64,000 nucleotides of DNA from positions 34,983-98,982 of the forward strand of contig CAIYHQ010000131.1 in the NCBI GenBank assembly GCA_903926075.1, given 5' to 3'. The notes beneath the pieces were generated by a model that was given only the letters and a program-made list of their open reading frames with translations, made no database searches and was not told where the DNA came from. Source of the stretch: an uncultured Methanomicrobiales archaeon (GTDB taxonomy: Archaea > Halobacteriota > Methanomicrobia > Methanomicrobiales > Methanospirillaceae). The first letter of the stretch is position 1; each line of letters starts with the position of its first letter. Of the stretch, positions 53,380 to 63,390 are shown in pieces. Position numbers and translations under genes: made by a program.

Positions 53380-53961
53380 ATGAAATTTAATCTCCTGATA
53401 TCTGTTTTAATGATAGTTGTAATAATCTTTTCACCATTCGTTGCTGCCGACCAGACATTTATAATTAAACCTGATTATAATGATCCTCTCGCGATAAAGA
53501 TAACCGGATTACCACCATCAGACACGGAATTATCAGTTTTAAAGGAAATTTACAATTTTGGAGATGGATCTGTCTCCACTCTGGATTCTCCAAATCATAC
53601 CTACAAAAAATCTGGTAATTATAAAGTAATTCTGACAGTAATGCTACATGATATCTATGGCAATCTATATCAGACGACAACAAGTGTCAGGATAACGATA
53701 CCTTTTCATAATGAAACAAAGAACCCGGTAAGATATCCAACCAGTTTCTCACCTTTACTTATACCGTCACCGACAATTACGCCTGCTAAAACCCTGTCTA
53801 CCCCTGTAAACTTGACAATTCCCACCCCCAGAACCCAACAGACTGACCCATTCTATGATATTCCTTATCCTGGCTTTTCTACACTCCCGGTTGTTACAAT
53901 TTCACAGGATACCTGGAATCCATTCCCAAGTATTCCTTACCTTGGAAGCATATATGGATAA
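53380..53961 (+). CDS. Secreted PKD-domain surface protein
   Basis: A 193-residue protein with signal peptide KFNLLISVLMIVVIIFSPFVAA. A PKD-like domain carries EIYNFGDGSVSTLDSPNHTY and GNYKVILTV. A Thr/Pro-rich linker and a short C-terminus (PFPSIPYLGSIYG) follow. It has the same architecture as the protein at 28383-29045 but low identity. Probably cell-surface attached or secreted; function unknown. Confidence 0.78.
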   Translation: MKFNLLISVLMIVVIIFSPFVAADQTFIIKPDYNDPLAIKITGLPPSDTELSVLKEIYNFGDGSVSTLDSPNHTYKKSGNYKVILTVMLHDIYGNLYQTTTSVRITIPFHNETKNPVRYPTSFSPLLIPSPTITPAKTLSTPVNLTIPTPRTQQTDPFYDIPYPGFSTLPVVTISQDTWNPFPSIPYLGSIYG

Positions 53962-54033
53962 ATATTGACAAGTTCATTAAACCAATTGTCATAAATGAGA
54001 GCAACGTTCTCAAAAAAACCCATTGGAATGGTC

Positions 54034-54067
54034 TCATATACCCATTTTTGCTTGTGAAATGTTTATC
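54034..54067. repeat. 34-base repeat shared with 31281-31314
   Basis: The sequence around acccatttttgcttgtg matches 31281-31314 (acccatgtttgcttgtg) with about three differences over 34 bases. The other copy lies just beyond the right end of the IS21 remnant. The present copy abuts the DUF2124 relic. Confidence 0.6.
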
Positions 54068-54217
54068 AATAACAGATTTCACCTGTTCGGCGGTTACCGG
54101 TACATTTGGCTTTGAGTGTCTGCCCATGACGACAATTGCTTTGGGTGCCAGTGTTATTGAGTTTTCTCTGTCATAATAGATTTACTCTTTCCTGTAAATA
54201 TGATAAAAGTATTCAGA
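54061..54217 (-). pseudogene. Degenerate partial copy of the DUF2124 gene
   Basis: The plus-strand text from 54061 matches 40018-40110 (tttatcaata...cgacaattgctttgggtgccagtg), then after about 54160 jumps to the very start of the gene and its upstream region (matching 40361-40420). About 240 bases between these segments are missing. The protein-coding reading is broken; only PNVPVTAEQVKSVIDKH remains recognisable. Confidence 0.75.
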
Positions 54218-54342
54218 ACTCAAGTTACTTTCAACATTTTACTAAAATTATATGAATCTCAAAATAAAGTTTTATTTAAAATCTTAAAATTTTTAGCTAA
54301 ATCAGTTAACTATATCATGAAATACTTCCCACTTAAAAAGGT

Positions 54343-55188
54343 ATGAAAAAATTACAGTACGCGTTAATCAGCGTTATATTTGTTATTTGTGCATTATTTG
54401 CGGCAGGCTGCACATCTCCCCAAACGTCGGGACAACAATATGTCCCTCCAACAACTCTAACCACCGCTCCAACCGGTACTTTAACTACAATTCTCGTATT
54501 TGCGGGAGCTGGGCTAAAAGCACCGCTTGATGAAATTGGAACTGCCTTTACAAAGAAATATGGGATAGGTGTTCAGTACAATTATGGTGGAGCCGGGACT
54601 CTTGTCTCTCAATTGAACCTGACACGAAAGGGTGATGTATTTATGCCTGGTTCAACCATGGAATTCCAGATTGCAATGGGTAAGGGGCTTGTGAACGACA
54701 GCCAGTTTGTGGCATACCATATCCCTGTAATTGCTGTCCAAAAGGGAAACCCGAAAAATATTACAAGTTTAAAGGACTTTGCAAGACCTGGCCTGAAGAT
54801 AGCACTTGGTGATGTGAATGCAACTGCAATAGGAAAAGCGGGTGCAAAGATGTTTAAAGTTCTTAATATTACCGCCGCAGTTGAAAAGAATGTTGTTACC
54901 CGCTCCCCCACTGTTAATGAACTTGCAGTCATCATGAACACCGGTCAGGCAGACGCTGCTCTTCTGACGCAGGACCAGGTAAATACTGATAAGGTCGATG
55001 TTATTACTATCCCGGTAAATGACAACGTTATTCTCATTACTCCAATAGGAGCAACAACATTCTCAGCGAATCCCTCGGCAGCAGCTCAGTTTATCGCTTT
55101 TGTTGCATCAGATGAGGGGAAAGCATACTTTGTAAAACATAATTTCACTGCATACCCTGACCCGAAATATGCGGGTGTAAAACCATAA
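54343..55188 (+). CDS. modA: Molybdate/tungstate-binding lipoprotein
   Basis: A 281-residue periplasmic-type binding protein with a lipobox ALFAAGC (Cys22) followed by a Thr-rich linker. The binding domain shows VFAGAGLKAPLDEIGTAF near 57-74, YNYGGAGTLVSQL and DVFMPGSTMEF, typical of ModA/WtpA. It delivers oxyanions to ModB. Tungstate or molybdate is needed for the formylmethanofuran dehydrogenase of this organism. It opens the modA-trmO-modB-modC cluster. Confidence 0.9.
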   Translation: MKKLQYALISVIFVICALFAAGCTSPQTSGQQYVPPTTLTTAPTGTLTTILVFAGAGLKAPLDEIGTAFTKKYGIGVQYNYGGAGTLVSQLNLTRKGDVFMPGSTMEFQIAMGKGLVNDSQFVAYHIPVIAVQKGNPKNITSLKDFARPGLKIALGDVNATAIGKAGAKMFKVLNITAAVEKNVVTRSPTVNELAVIMNTGQADAALLTQDQVNTDKVDVITIPVNDNVILITPIGATTFSANPSAAAQFIAFVASDEGKAYFVKHNFTAYPDPKYAGVKP

Positions 55189-55208
55189 CCATTTTTTTGG
55201 AGCAAATC

Positions 55209-55703
55209 GTGTCCATGATTGATTTTAAACCAGTTGGTATTGCACATTCTCCCTGGAAGACACCGGGTGCACCCCCATTTCAGAGTTCTTTTTCCGAAAC
55301 GAATGGAACAATAGAAATATTTCCCGAATACCTGGAAGGACTCAAAAATATTGAAGGCTTTTCCCACCTTATTCTTATCTCCCATTTTGACCGTGCAGAA
55401 AGGCGGGCATTAACTGAACAGCCCTTGTCAGATGGAGATGCAAATCATGGTATTTTTGCCACACGACACTTCAACCGTCCCAATCCAATCGGAGTCTCAT
55501 ATGTTGAACTTATAAAGGTTGAAGGGTGTCTTCTCTATGTGAGGGGTATTGACCTTCTTGAGGGGACTCCGGTACTCGATATCAAACCATATGTACCGGC
55601 GTTTGATAGCATACCGGGAGCCATTACCGGCTGGGTCACTGATGAACATATTGGGCGTATCCGCGAAACAAGCCTTCTTGCACAGCGAAATCTTGAAGAA
55701 TAA
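55209..55703 (+). CDS. trmO: TrmO-type tRNA methyltransferase
   Basis: A 164-residue protein of the TrmO/YaeB (VirR) family: FKPVGIAHSPWKTPGAPPFQ, then HLILISHFDRAE and ATRHFNRPNPIGVSYVEL. The end contains LEGTPVLDIKPYVPAFDS. Studied members methylate t6A37 in tRNA(Thr) using SAM. The GTG at 55209 is chosen because ggag lies at 55199. It sits between modA and modB, a frequent arrangement in methanogens; the reason is unknown. Confidence 0.9.
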   Translation: MSMIDFKPVGIAHSPWKTPGAPPFQSSFSETNGTIEIFPEYLEGLKNIEGFSHLILISHFDRAERRALTEQPLSDGDANHGIFATRHFNRPNPIGVSYVELIKVEGCLLYVRGIDLLEGTPVLDIKPYVPAFDSIPGAITGWVTDEHIGRIRETSLLAQRNLEE

Positions 55704-55738
55704 TATGGATTTTGTATTTTAGACGCAGGTATTATCTG

Positions 55739-56512
55739 ATGCGGACATTTTCACTCGCAATTACGTTCCTCCTTTTTCTTTTTATCAGTTTGATCCTCCT
55801 CGGTCTTGTCTTCTATTCTCCATTAAGCGTTCTTGCCCAGAGTCTTACAAATCCCGAAATCCAGTTTGCAGTTATACTTAGTCTTGTAACAAGTGTGATA
55901 TCAACCATTGTCTGCATTGTTGTTGCTGTCCCGTCTTCGTATGCCCTTGCCAGGTATTCATTCCCTGGAAAGTGGTTAGTCACTCTCGTCCTCACTCTCC
56001 CTCTCACATTACCTCCTCTTGTCGCAGGTATTGCACTTCTCCTGTTTTTTGGCACGACTCCATGGGGGAAGGCACTTGAAAATGCAGGATTTTCCGTAAT
56101 ATTCACGCCACTTGGGATAATTGTTGCAGAGGTATTTGTCAACCTTCCATTTATGATTCGTATTATGCGGTCTGCGTTTTCAGCCGTAAATCCACGGTTT
56201 GAATATGTAGCAAAGACGCTTGGATGCACGGATACATCTGCATTTCTCCAGGTAACATTGCCAATGGCAAGTCATGGCCTTTTTGCCGGTGCCGCCATTA
56301 CCTGGTCAAAATCAATGGGGGAGTTCGGAGCTGTACTGATGCTTGCAGGTGCAACGACCATGAGGACAGAAACACTGCCTATCGCACTCTATCTTAATAT
56401 TTCGGCTGGTAACCTGGACCTTGCCGTAGCGGCAGCGACTATTCTTATTGTTATCTCGCTCTGTACCCTCTGCCTCGTTGAATATCTGGAGAAGGACGTG
56501 AATGTTTTTTAG
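55739..56512 (+). CDS. modB: Molybdate/tungstate ABC transporter permease
   Basis: A 257-residue permease with six hydrophobic segments from MRTFSLAITF and the EAA-type loop (FEYVAKTLGCTDTSAFLQVT near 158-177). Conserved WSKSMGEFGAVLML follows. It pairs with ModA and ModC. Upstream codons in the frame to 55712 are less likely to be translated. Confidence 0.92.
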   Translation: MRTFSLAITFLLFLFISLILLGLVFYSPLSVLAQSLTNPEIQFAVILSLVTSVISTIVCIVVAVPSSYALARYSFPGKWLVTLVLTLPLTLPPLVAGIALLLFFGTTPWGKALENAGFSVIFTPLGIIVAEVFVNLPFMIRIMRSAFSAVNPRFEYVAKTLGCTDTSAFLQVTLPMASHGLFAGAAITWSKSMGEFGAVLMLAGATTMRTETLPIALYLNISAGNLDLAVAAATILIVISLCTLCLVEYLEKDVNVF

Positions 56513-56524
56513 GGAGTGAATGAT

Positions 56525-57580
56525 ATGCTTCGGATTGAATCCATCTCTGTAAATCTCGGGAAATTCTCGATTCGGAATATTTCGCTTGAGATAAAATCTA
56601 ATGAGTATTTCATCATTATTGGACCCAGCGGTGCAGGAAAAACTATTCTCCTTGAAACCATAGTTGGTATTCACGCTCCTCTTTCGGGCATGGTCTGGCT
56701 CGACAATAAGAATATAACTGCTCTCTCACCTCACAAAAGAAATATCGGGATGGTTTACCAGGACTACATGCTTTTCCCTCACCTGTCAGTTGAGGACAAT
56801 ATTGCATTTGGGCTTAAGCAGAAAAAAGTACCCCGCGAAGAACAAAAAAAGATGGTGGAAGAGTGCAGTGATCTCTTAAATATATCAGATCTCCTTTCAA
56901 GGTTCCCTGTAACTCTAAGCGGAGGCGAACAGCAGCGTATTGCACTTGCACGGGCATTGGTTCTTAAACCTGAACTATTGCTTCTTGATGAGCCGATGAA
57001 CGCACTTGACAGTTGTACCCGCGACCGTATGCGGATGGAACTTTCCCGAATTCGTAAACTTACCGGGACGACCATTATACAGATAACCCATCACTTCGAT
57101 GATGTATATACCCTTGCCGACAGAATTGCTCTAATGAAGGATGGGGAGATTGTACAGGTGGGTGAACCTGAAAATGTCTTCCAGCACCCCTCCGATACTT
57201 TTGTAGCTGAGTTTCTTGGTATAGGGAATATAATCAGGGGTTATGGAACCAGATCCGGAAACCTCACTGAGATCAAAACTACGAAAGGTCAGGTATTCTA
57301 TGCCGCATCTCCGGTTACAGGGGACGTTGTTGCCACCCTTCACCCGGAGGATGTTATCATTTCGCGTGCTCCATTTGCATCAAGTGCACGCAATTGCATG
57401 AATGGAACAGTATCAGAACTTATTTCATCCGGGAGTACGATTAGAGTCATCCTTGATGTCGGCTTTTCGCTTATGGCCCTTCTTACACGGGAGAGTTGTA
57501 GTGAACTACATCTCGAACTAGGGACAAAGGTATTTGCAACGTTTAAAGCATCAGCGGTACATTTAATTCCGGTTTCATAA
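56525..57580 (+). CDS. modC: Molybdate/tungstate ABC transporter ATPase
   Basis: A 351-residue ATPase with Walker A GPSGAGKTI near 33-41, Q-loop MVYQDYMLFPH, signature LSGGEQQR and Walker B LLLDEPM. The C-terminal 70 residues (about 275-345) look like a TOBE/Mop domain, which binds oxyanion and can inhibit uptake. An agggag ribosome binding site precedes the ATG. It ends the cluster. Confidence 0.92.
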   Translation: MLRIESISVNLGKFSIRNISLEIKSNEYFIIIGPSGAGKTILLETIVGIHAPLSGMVWLDNKNITALSPHKRNIGMVYQDYMLFPHLSVEDNIAFGLKQKKVPREEQKKMVEECSDLLNISDLLSRFPVTLSGGEQQRIALARALVLKPELLLLDEPMNALDSCTRDRMRMELSRIRKLTGTTIIQITHHFDDVYTLADRIALMKDGEIVQVGEPENVFQHPSDTFVAEFLGIGNIIRGYGTRSGNLTEIKTTKGQVFYAASPVTGDVVATLHPEDVIISRAPFASSARNCMNGTVSELISSGSTIRVILDVGFSLMALLTRESCSELHLELGTKVFATFKASAVHLIPVS

Positions 57581-57588
57581 GAATCACA

Positions 57589-57935
57589 TTACTCCGGAAC
57601 CTGAAGAAAACCGCCGGGCAGATCAAGATATAACAATGCTTTGTCAGGGTTTGTTACGTTAAGCGGAAATTGAGCCTCATTCAACCAGAGGGAGGATTCA
57701 GACAGCCCTGCTTCATTCAAAGTATCCTGATAGTAGATATGTCCTTCATTACATTGCTGCATCAGTTTATTTCGCATTCCTATGATGAGGTTCCAAGGAA
57801 TTTCGGGGTGGGATTCCTGATATGGCTTTGAGATCTGCCTGGATGCTTCTCCTATAATTGTTATCATCCAAAGATCACGACCTGTTCACTCTGTATGATA
57901 TCCTGAAGATAAGGACTAATTTCCCGGTTGGTTAG
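57589..57935 (-). pseudogene. HepT/DUF86-like relic
   Basis: Two minus-strand pieces: NREISPYLQDIIQSEQVVIFG (start of a HepT-like protein) and, after a stop, IIGEASRQISKPYQESHPEI followed by PWNLIIGMRNKLMQ (its conserved core). The RX4-6HxY active site expected after MRNKL is replaced by an unrelated tail. It is probably a decayed toxin or nuclease of the HEPN-MNT type; no MNT partner was seen. Confidence 0.6.
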
Positions 57936-58046
57936 AAGGTCTACCTTAATCTGAAGATGTCTTTTCAGTTCTTGATTATTTCTTTCGTTCATATATAATA
58001 TAGAGATAGCAGACGAAATCACGAGCCAGATCTCTAATTGATCCAA

Positions 58047-58347
58047 CCAGTTTTCCCGGGAGGTCGGCCTCCCGTTGTTCCCCGTGTTTATGTACTGCTT
58101 ACCCCTGGGGAGTGGATATGGCCACTTCTATTGGACGCATTTTTCAACATTTGTTCGCCTCGACATGATACGCCGGGAGATGAACCACGAGTCCACACTT
58201 CCCGCTTGTGTCGTGGTGTTGTCACAGGTTGTCAGCAGAATTCAGATTTATTTAATAAAAACGAACCTCTAAATTTCATATAATCAAGAATATCAAAACA
58301 TTTATCCCTATTCTCTCCTATTCTCTTCATTCAATCGGTCATTTCTC
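58047..58347. other. Intergenic region with a strong hairpin
   Basis: No supported gene. A perfect seven-base stem (cgggagg 58057-58063, cctcccg 58068-58074) with a four-base loop is present. The last 60 bases before the kinase are AT-rich, but no clear TATA box stands out. Confidence 0.45.
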
Positions 58348-61300
58348 ATGTATCACATACTTTATGTCGATGATGAACCGGGTCTCCTCGAGTTAGGAAA
58401 GATTTTCCTTGAGAGTTCACAGAAGTTTATTGTTGATACTGTAACTTCGGCGCAAGCGGCATTGGAGATTCAATCACGGATAGTCTATGACGCAATTATT
58501 TCAGATTACCAAATGTTCGGAATGGACGGGCTTGAGTATCTTAAGAATGTCCGTTCACGGTTTGGGGATATTCCTTTTATCCTTTTTACGGGAAAAGGAC
58601 GGGAGGAAGTGGTTATCAATGCCATCAACAGTGGAGTGGATTTTTATCTTCAGAAAGGCGGTGACCCTGAATCACAGTTTACCGAACTCACACATAAAAT
58701 TCTACAGGCAATAATAAGGAGAGAGGCAGAATCCGAACTTCTTGATAATAAGGAGAGATTAGAGAGAGCTGAGAAGTTTGCGGGATTTGGTAACTGGGAA
58801 ATTCATCTCGAAAACGATATTGTAACTGCATCGTCAGGAGCTAGAGATCTTTATGGATTCAATGATGATATTATAACTCATTCTGACATCAAGAGCATAG
58901 TATTTCCAGAATTCCGGGATTATCTCGATAGAGCTTTAAATGCCCTTATTTTTGACAATCAATTATATAATGTTGAGTTTAAAATCCGGAGGAGAGGAGA
59001 TGGGAAAATTATTGATATCCATTCAAGAGCAGAATATGATTCCAAACGTAACATTATATTTGGAGTAATTCAGGATATCACAGAGCGAAAAGAGATTGAA
59101 GATTCATTGAAACATAGTGAAACACGACTTCAATCCCTTCTTGCTAGTGCGTCCGATGTCATCAGGATTCTTGATAGAGAAGGGAAAATACAATTTGATT
59201 CAGCTGCGTCAGAGAATTTGCTTGGTTATCCTGCGGGATATACTATCGGAAGGAGTCCGATGGAATTCGTTCATCCCGAAGACGTGGATAGGGTAGAAAA
59301 GGAATTATCCGAGGTATTCATCGATACAAACACTGGTTTTCCAACAGAATTCCGGTTAATAAGGGCAGATGGTTCATATACATGGGTAGAATCGGTAGGA
59401 AAAAATCTCTTTGACGTCCCAGGAGTGAACGGCATCGTTATTAACACGCGATTTATCGATGAACGGAAAAATGCAGAGTTAAAATTAAAGGAAAGTTATG
59501 ATAGTTTAACGGATGCATATCAAAAAATAACCGAAATCGAAAATGATTACCAGACTCTTGCAAAGAATATACCTGGAATTGTTTATCGAGTTTTCATTAA
59601 AGAAGGATCCCGGATGCTTTTTTTCAATAAAATGCTAAATGAATTAACCGGTTATTCACCTGAAGATCTCAAACAAGGTGAAGTATGCTCTATCGATCCA
59701 CTGATCTTCCCTGAAGATCGGTCAAATGTTATTCACTCTGTTGAAGAGGCAATACAGAATCACACAACTTTCGAAATTGAATATCGAATGTTCGTGAAAG
59801 ATGGTTCACTCCATTATTTTCAGGAAAAAGGCAGACCTGTTTTTGATGAACGTGGAGAACTTGTTATAATTGATGGAATAATCACTGATGTCACTGGCTA
59901 CAAAAACGCTATGAGATATCTTGCTGAGAGCGAAGCAAAATTCCGTTCTATCATCGAAAATATGCAGGATATATTCTACCAGACTGACAATGAGGGAAAC
60001 CTCAAAATAATAAGTCCAAGTGGAGTTCAGTTATCAGGGTTCAATTCGGCGGCTGATATGATTGGACTTAATGTTGCAGAGACTTTTTTTTCAGATCCCA
60101 GAGATCATGCGGGTTTCCTTAATGAACTTAAGCTCAAAGGATCTGTAACAAACTATAACATATCACTAAAAAACCGAAACGGGGTTAATTTCAATATTAT
60201 TACAAACAGCCATTACTACAGTGATAATAAAGGGAATCTTCTTGGTATTGAGGGTATCCTCCATGATATTACAGATATTATAACTACAGAAGAGGCACTC
60301 CAAAAGAGCAAGGCCAAATATCAGATTCTTATTGAAGCATTAACCGATATCATCTGGGAAATGGATGCAAACGGGACATTCTTATACATAAGTCCTCAAT
60401 CAACAGAAATGATAGGCTACACGCCCGAAGAAATTGTGGGGACATCAATTTTTTCATTTCCACCATTAGCAAATGTATCGGGTGTTCATGAAATATTTAA
60501 TTCTTTTTTTGATAAGAAGACTGGATCACGCTCTATTGAATTAAACCTCATTCATGGCAAAGGCCACCCTGTTACGTTTGAAATTCGTTTAGTCCCGTCA
60601 TACGATGACCAGGGACAGATTTCAGGTTTCAGTGGTATTGCTATCGATATCACGAAACGGAAAAAAATTGAAGAAATAAATAGGGCTATAAATAAAGCCT
60701 TATCAAGTCAGTCAAGGACTCTCTCAATCATTAATACGATAATTATCGCTGCAAACAGGATGGATAATCTTCAAAACCTTTATACTGAAATTCTTAATGA
60801 AGCCCTTAATCTTCTTGACTTTGAGGGAGGATGTATTTATCTTGTTGATTTCAATTCACGAATGGCACATATTGTTCATTCAAAGGATCTTTCTCAAGAT
60901 TTTTTAAATTTTACAAATGATGTTCCAATTGATGTTCCTCCTTTTAACTCAGTCTTTACCCATGAGGACCTTCTGATAATTGATAACTTAGAGATAATAG
61001 CCCCGGATCTCAAACATTTTGGATATTTGTCTGCCGTTAGTGTGCCGCTTTTTTCAAAAGAGAATGTTATTGGTGCTCTGAACATGGTGAGTACAAAGCG
61101 TCATCTGGCTTCAGATGATGAGAAGCAGATGCTCTTGCTTATTGGAAAAGAACTTGGAAACACCGTTGAAAGGTTATTTGCTGAAGAAGAGTTGAGAATC
61201 AGCAAAAAAAATATTGAAAATGTTATAGAAGATCAAACTGAGTTTATATGTAAATTCTTCCCGGATGGAACACATCATTTTGTAAATGAAGCATATTGCA

Positions 61301-62208
61301 AATATTTCGACATTTCCAGGGAAGAAGTAATTGGAAATAAATTTGTCCCTATGATTCCAAAAGAAGATAAAGACCTCGTGAAAGACCATTATAATTCTCT
61401 TATAAAAGAGAACCCTACAGCGATTATTACACATCGGGTTGTAATGTCAGATGGTTCAGTTCATTGGTTGCGTTGGAGTGACAGAGCTATATTTGATGAA
61501 AATGGGGAGATTATTGAATATCAATCAGTCGGTCGTGATATTACCGAACAGAAAGTATATGAGAATGCTTTACGAGCGGCAAATACTAAATTAGGTCTTC
61601 TTACGAGTATCGTACGTCATGATATTCTTAATCAGGTTATGATTGTTCTGGGATATGTTTCAATTATCAAGAAAAAAGGATCAGATCCTGCCATCGATGA
61701 ATACTTAAGAAAAATAGAGTCTGCAATTAAACAGATTGAGTCCCATATCGAATTTGCACGGATTTATCAGAGTCTTGGAAATGAAGGCCCTCAATGGCAG
61801 GAAATTGAAAAAATTCTCCAAAATTTACAAGTTCCAGAAGTGATAACAGTTACATCAGACATTAAAAGTGTCCATGTATATGCAGATGCCATGCTAAAAA
61901 TGGTCTTTTTCAATCTTCTTGAAAATTCAATAAGACATGGAGTTAAAGTTACATCAATAAAGGTAGGATACCACATTTCAGGGGAATTGCTTGTGATTAC
62001 ATGGGAAGATGACGGAAATGGGATTCCCGGAAATGAAAAAGAAATGATTTTCGAACGGGAGTTTGGAAAGAATACAGGTCTCGGATTATTCCTTGTCCGC
62101 GAAATACTCTCCCTAACTGATATTAAGATTCATGAGACTGGTCAAGAAGGCATCGGTGTCCGGTTTGAAATAACAGTGCCAATTGAATCTTACAAATTTT
62201 TGGACTAA
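58348..62208 (+). CDS. Receiver-multi-PAS-GAF hybrid sensor histidine kinase
   Basis: A 1286-residue cytoplasmic protein. Order: receiver 1-120 (VLYVDDE-like ILYVDDE, Asp53 in ISDYQMFGMDG; the usual Pro after Met is Phe here); about five PAS/PAC repeats to about 770; a GAF domain about 790-945 (NLQNLYTEILNEALNLL to VIGALNMV); another PAS; H-box IVRHDILNQVMIVLGY near 1090; HATPase to the end (NLLENSIRHG, WEDDGNG, GKNTGLGLFL). The same architecture as 3913-7701 with different PAS content. No membrane segments. Signal and partner unknown. Confidence 0.93.
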   Translation: MYHILYVDDEPGLLELGKIFLESSQKFIVDTVTSAQAALEIQSRIVYDAIISDYQMFGMDGLEYLKNVRSRFGDIPFILFTGKGREEVVINAINSGVDFYLQKGGDPESQFTELTHKILQAIIRREAESELLDNKERLERAEKFAGFGNWEIHLENDIVTASSGARDLYGFNDDIITHSDIKSIVFPEFRDYLDRALNALIFDNQLYNVEFKIRRRGDGKIIDIHSRAEYDSKRNIIFGVIQDITERKEIEDSLKHSETRLQSLLASASDVIRILDREGKIQFDSAASENLLGYPAGYTIGRSPMEFVHPEDVDRVEKELSEVFIDTNTGFPTEFRLIRADGSYTWVESVGKNLFDVPGVNGIVINTRFIDERKNAELKLKESYDSLTDAYQKITEIENDYQTLAKNIPGIVYRVFIKEGSRMLFFNKMLNELTGYSPEDLKQGEVCSIDPLIFPEDRSNVIHSVEEAIQNHTTFEIEYRMFVKDGSLHYFQEKGRPVFDERGELVIIDGIITDVTGYKNAMRYLAESEAKFRSIIENMQDIFYQTDNEGNLKIISPSGVQLSGFNSAADMIGLNVAETFFSDPRDHAGFLNELKLKGSVTNYNISLKNRNGVNFNIITNSHYYSDNKGNLLGIEGILHDITDIITTEEALQKSKAKYQILIEALTDIIWEMDANGTFLYISPQSTEMIGYTPEEIVGTSIFSFPPLANVSGVHEIFNSFFDKKTGSRSIELNLIHGKGHPVTFEIRLVPSYDDQGQISGFSGIAIDITKRKKIEEINRAINKALSSQSRTLSIINTIIIAANRMDNLQNLYTEILNEALNLLDFEGGCIYLVDFNSRMAHIVHSKDLSQDFLNFTNDVPIDVPPFNSVFTHEDLLIIDNLEIIAPDLKHFGYLSAVSVPLFSKENVIGALNMVSTKRHLASDDEKQMLLLIGKELGNTVERLFAEEELRISKKNIENVIEDQTEFICKFFPDGTHHFVNEAYCKYFDISREEVIGNKFVPMIPKEDKDLVKDHYNSLIKENPTAIITHRVVMSDGSVHWLRWSDRAIFDENGEIIEYQSVGRDITEQKVYENALRAANTKLGLLTSIVRHDILNQVMIVLGYVSIIKKKGSDPAIDEYLRKIESAIKQIESHIEFARIYQSLGNEGPQWQEIEKILQNLQVPEVITVTSDIKSVHVYADAMLKMVFFNLLENSIRHGVKVTSIKVGYHISGELLVITWEDDGNGIPGNEKEMIFEREFGKNTGLGLFLVREILSLTDIKIHETGQEGIGVRFEITVPIESYKFLD

Positions 62209-62989
62209 CTGTTCTCGTTCCCAATCCGCCATTTTCCATTAGGGACTATTATTTCAAACCTTGCTCCGTTACCTGGTTCACCGGTTTCAATAAATACAAA
62301 CCGATTTGGATCTATATTGCCTGAGGTAATGAGGGCTATCTCTTCATTAAATAATTTCATAACAGAAGCAACTGACTCTGGAGTCATCATCTGATCAAGA
62401 GTCTGTTCAAAAGCGCCTCTTCCACCGAAAAACCACGTAATTTTTCCATTCAGTAACATCTCTACAACCCCCTAAAACACGCGTTACTGACTGAGCACTT
62501 ACACTTGGTATATGAGATGTGTTAACCTCAAGCCATTTTGTTATCCCGGTTTTATTTTTGATTCGAAGTGTGAATGCACTTGATATCGAATACTGATTGA
62601 CAAGCGTGACCAATACATCGTTCTTCTCCATTTCTTGTTATAATCCGGAATTCAAGAATCTCATGTTCATCCTGGTGTTTTTCTTCAACCAGATGTCTCA
62701 ATTCCTCTTCGGTTGCAACAATCTCTTCATAGGAAGCATTGAGTTCTTCGTTTTTCTTTAAAAGTTCCTGTTTCAGCATATTTTGATTCGTGATATCTGT
62801 TAACATTACAAATGAGCCCTGGAATGAACCATTGTCCGCCATGATCGGCGTAGCTGAAACATGAAAAATTCTGATTTCTCCCCCCTTTACCCTGAAGTCC
62901 TGTTCATACGAGTTAGGGTGACCGGTTATCCTTTGTTTGATCTTTAAAAAACGATTCAAACAGTGAACTTTATTATAATTGTGTGGCAC
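62205..62989 (-). pseudogene. Scrambled PAS-kinase remnant
   Basis: Three minus-strand pieces in different frames. First, 62989-62552: a PAS domain (HPNSYEQDFRVKGGEIRIFH), a coiled coil and part of another PAS (FRIITRNGEERCIGHACQSV). Second, near 62631-62470: a further PAS end. Third, 62459-62205: a short segment joined to GEPGNGARFEIIVPNGKWR, the kinase tail. No complete H-box or ATPase domain remains. It overlaps the end of the intact kinase by four bases. Confidence 0.7.
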
Positions 62990-63113
62990 AATATCCAGTG
63001 CTTCGTATATTGAGCAAAGAAGATCTGGGTGTCACGACAGGTGGTGAGGGTATCGGTGATGTGGATGTGGAGGGTAAAAGAAGGATGAGTGATAGAGGAT
63101 AATCATTCAATGG

Positions 63114-63326
63114 TTATTTGAAGCTCTTTTCAGCTGCCATCTCAATGTCTTCTTCTTTGAGTGTCTTTCTTCCAGCATGGGTGGCCAGTTTAATCGCTTC
63201 TTTCGTCAGCTGGCCGACGTATTCTTCGGTTTTCTCAATTATTATCTTCACTGCATCGCTTCCCACACGCTCGGCCCCGTTGGCCTTTGCGATTCTGATT
63301 ACTGCTGCACTTGGTAATTCTGCCAT
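63114..63326 (-). CDS. Archaeal histone
   Basis: A 70-residue histone-fold protein starting MAELPSAAVIRIAKANGAER. It continues VGSDAVKIIIEKTEEYVGQL and AIKLATHAGRKTLKEEDIEM, with the usual single-fold length and a short KSFK end. These proteins wrap DNA as dimers and larger arrays. The ATG at 63326 is chosen because upstream codons are not histone-like. A dead partial copy is at 40970-41085. Confidence 0.95.
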   Translation of the reverse strand: MAELPSAAVIRIAKANGAERVGSDAVKIIIEKTEEYVGQLTKEAIKLATHAGRKTLKEEDIEMAAEKSFK

Positions 63327-63390
63327 AATTTTTGCCTGAGATAGAGTATGTTTTAGAAGGGATAAGATTATCGGCTTGATTATAAGACGC

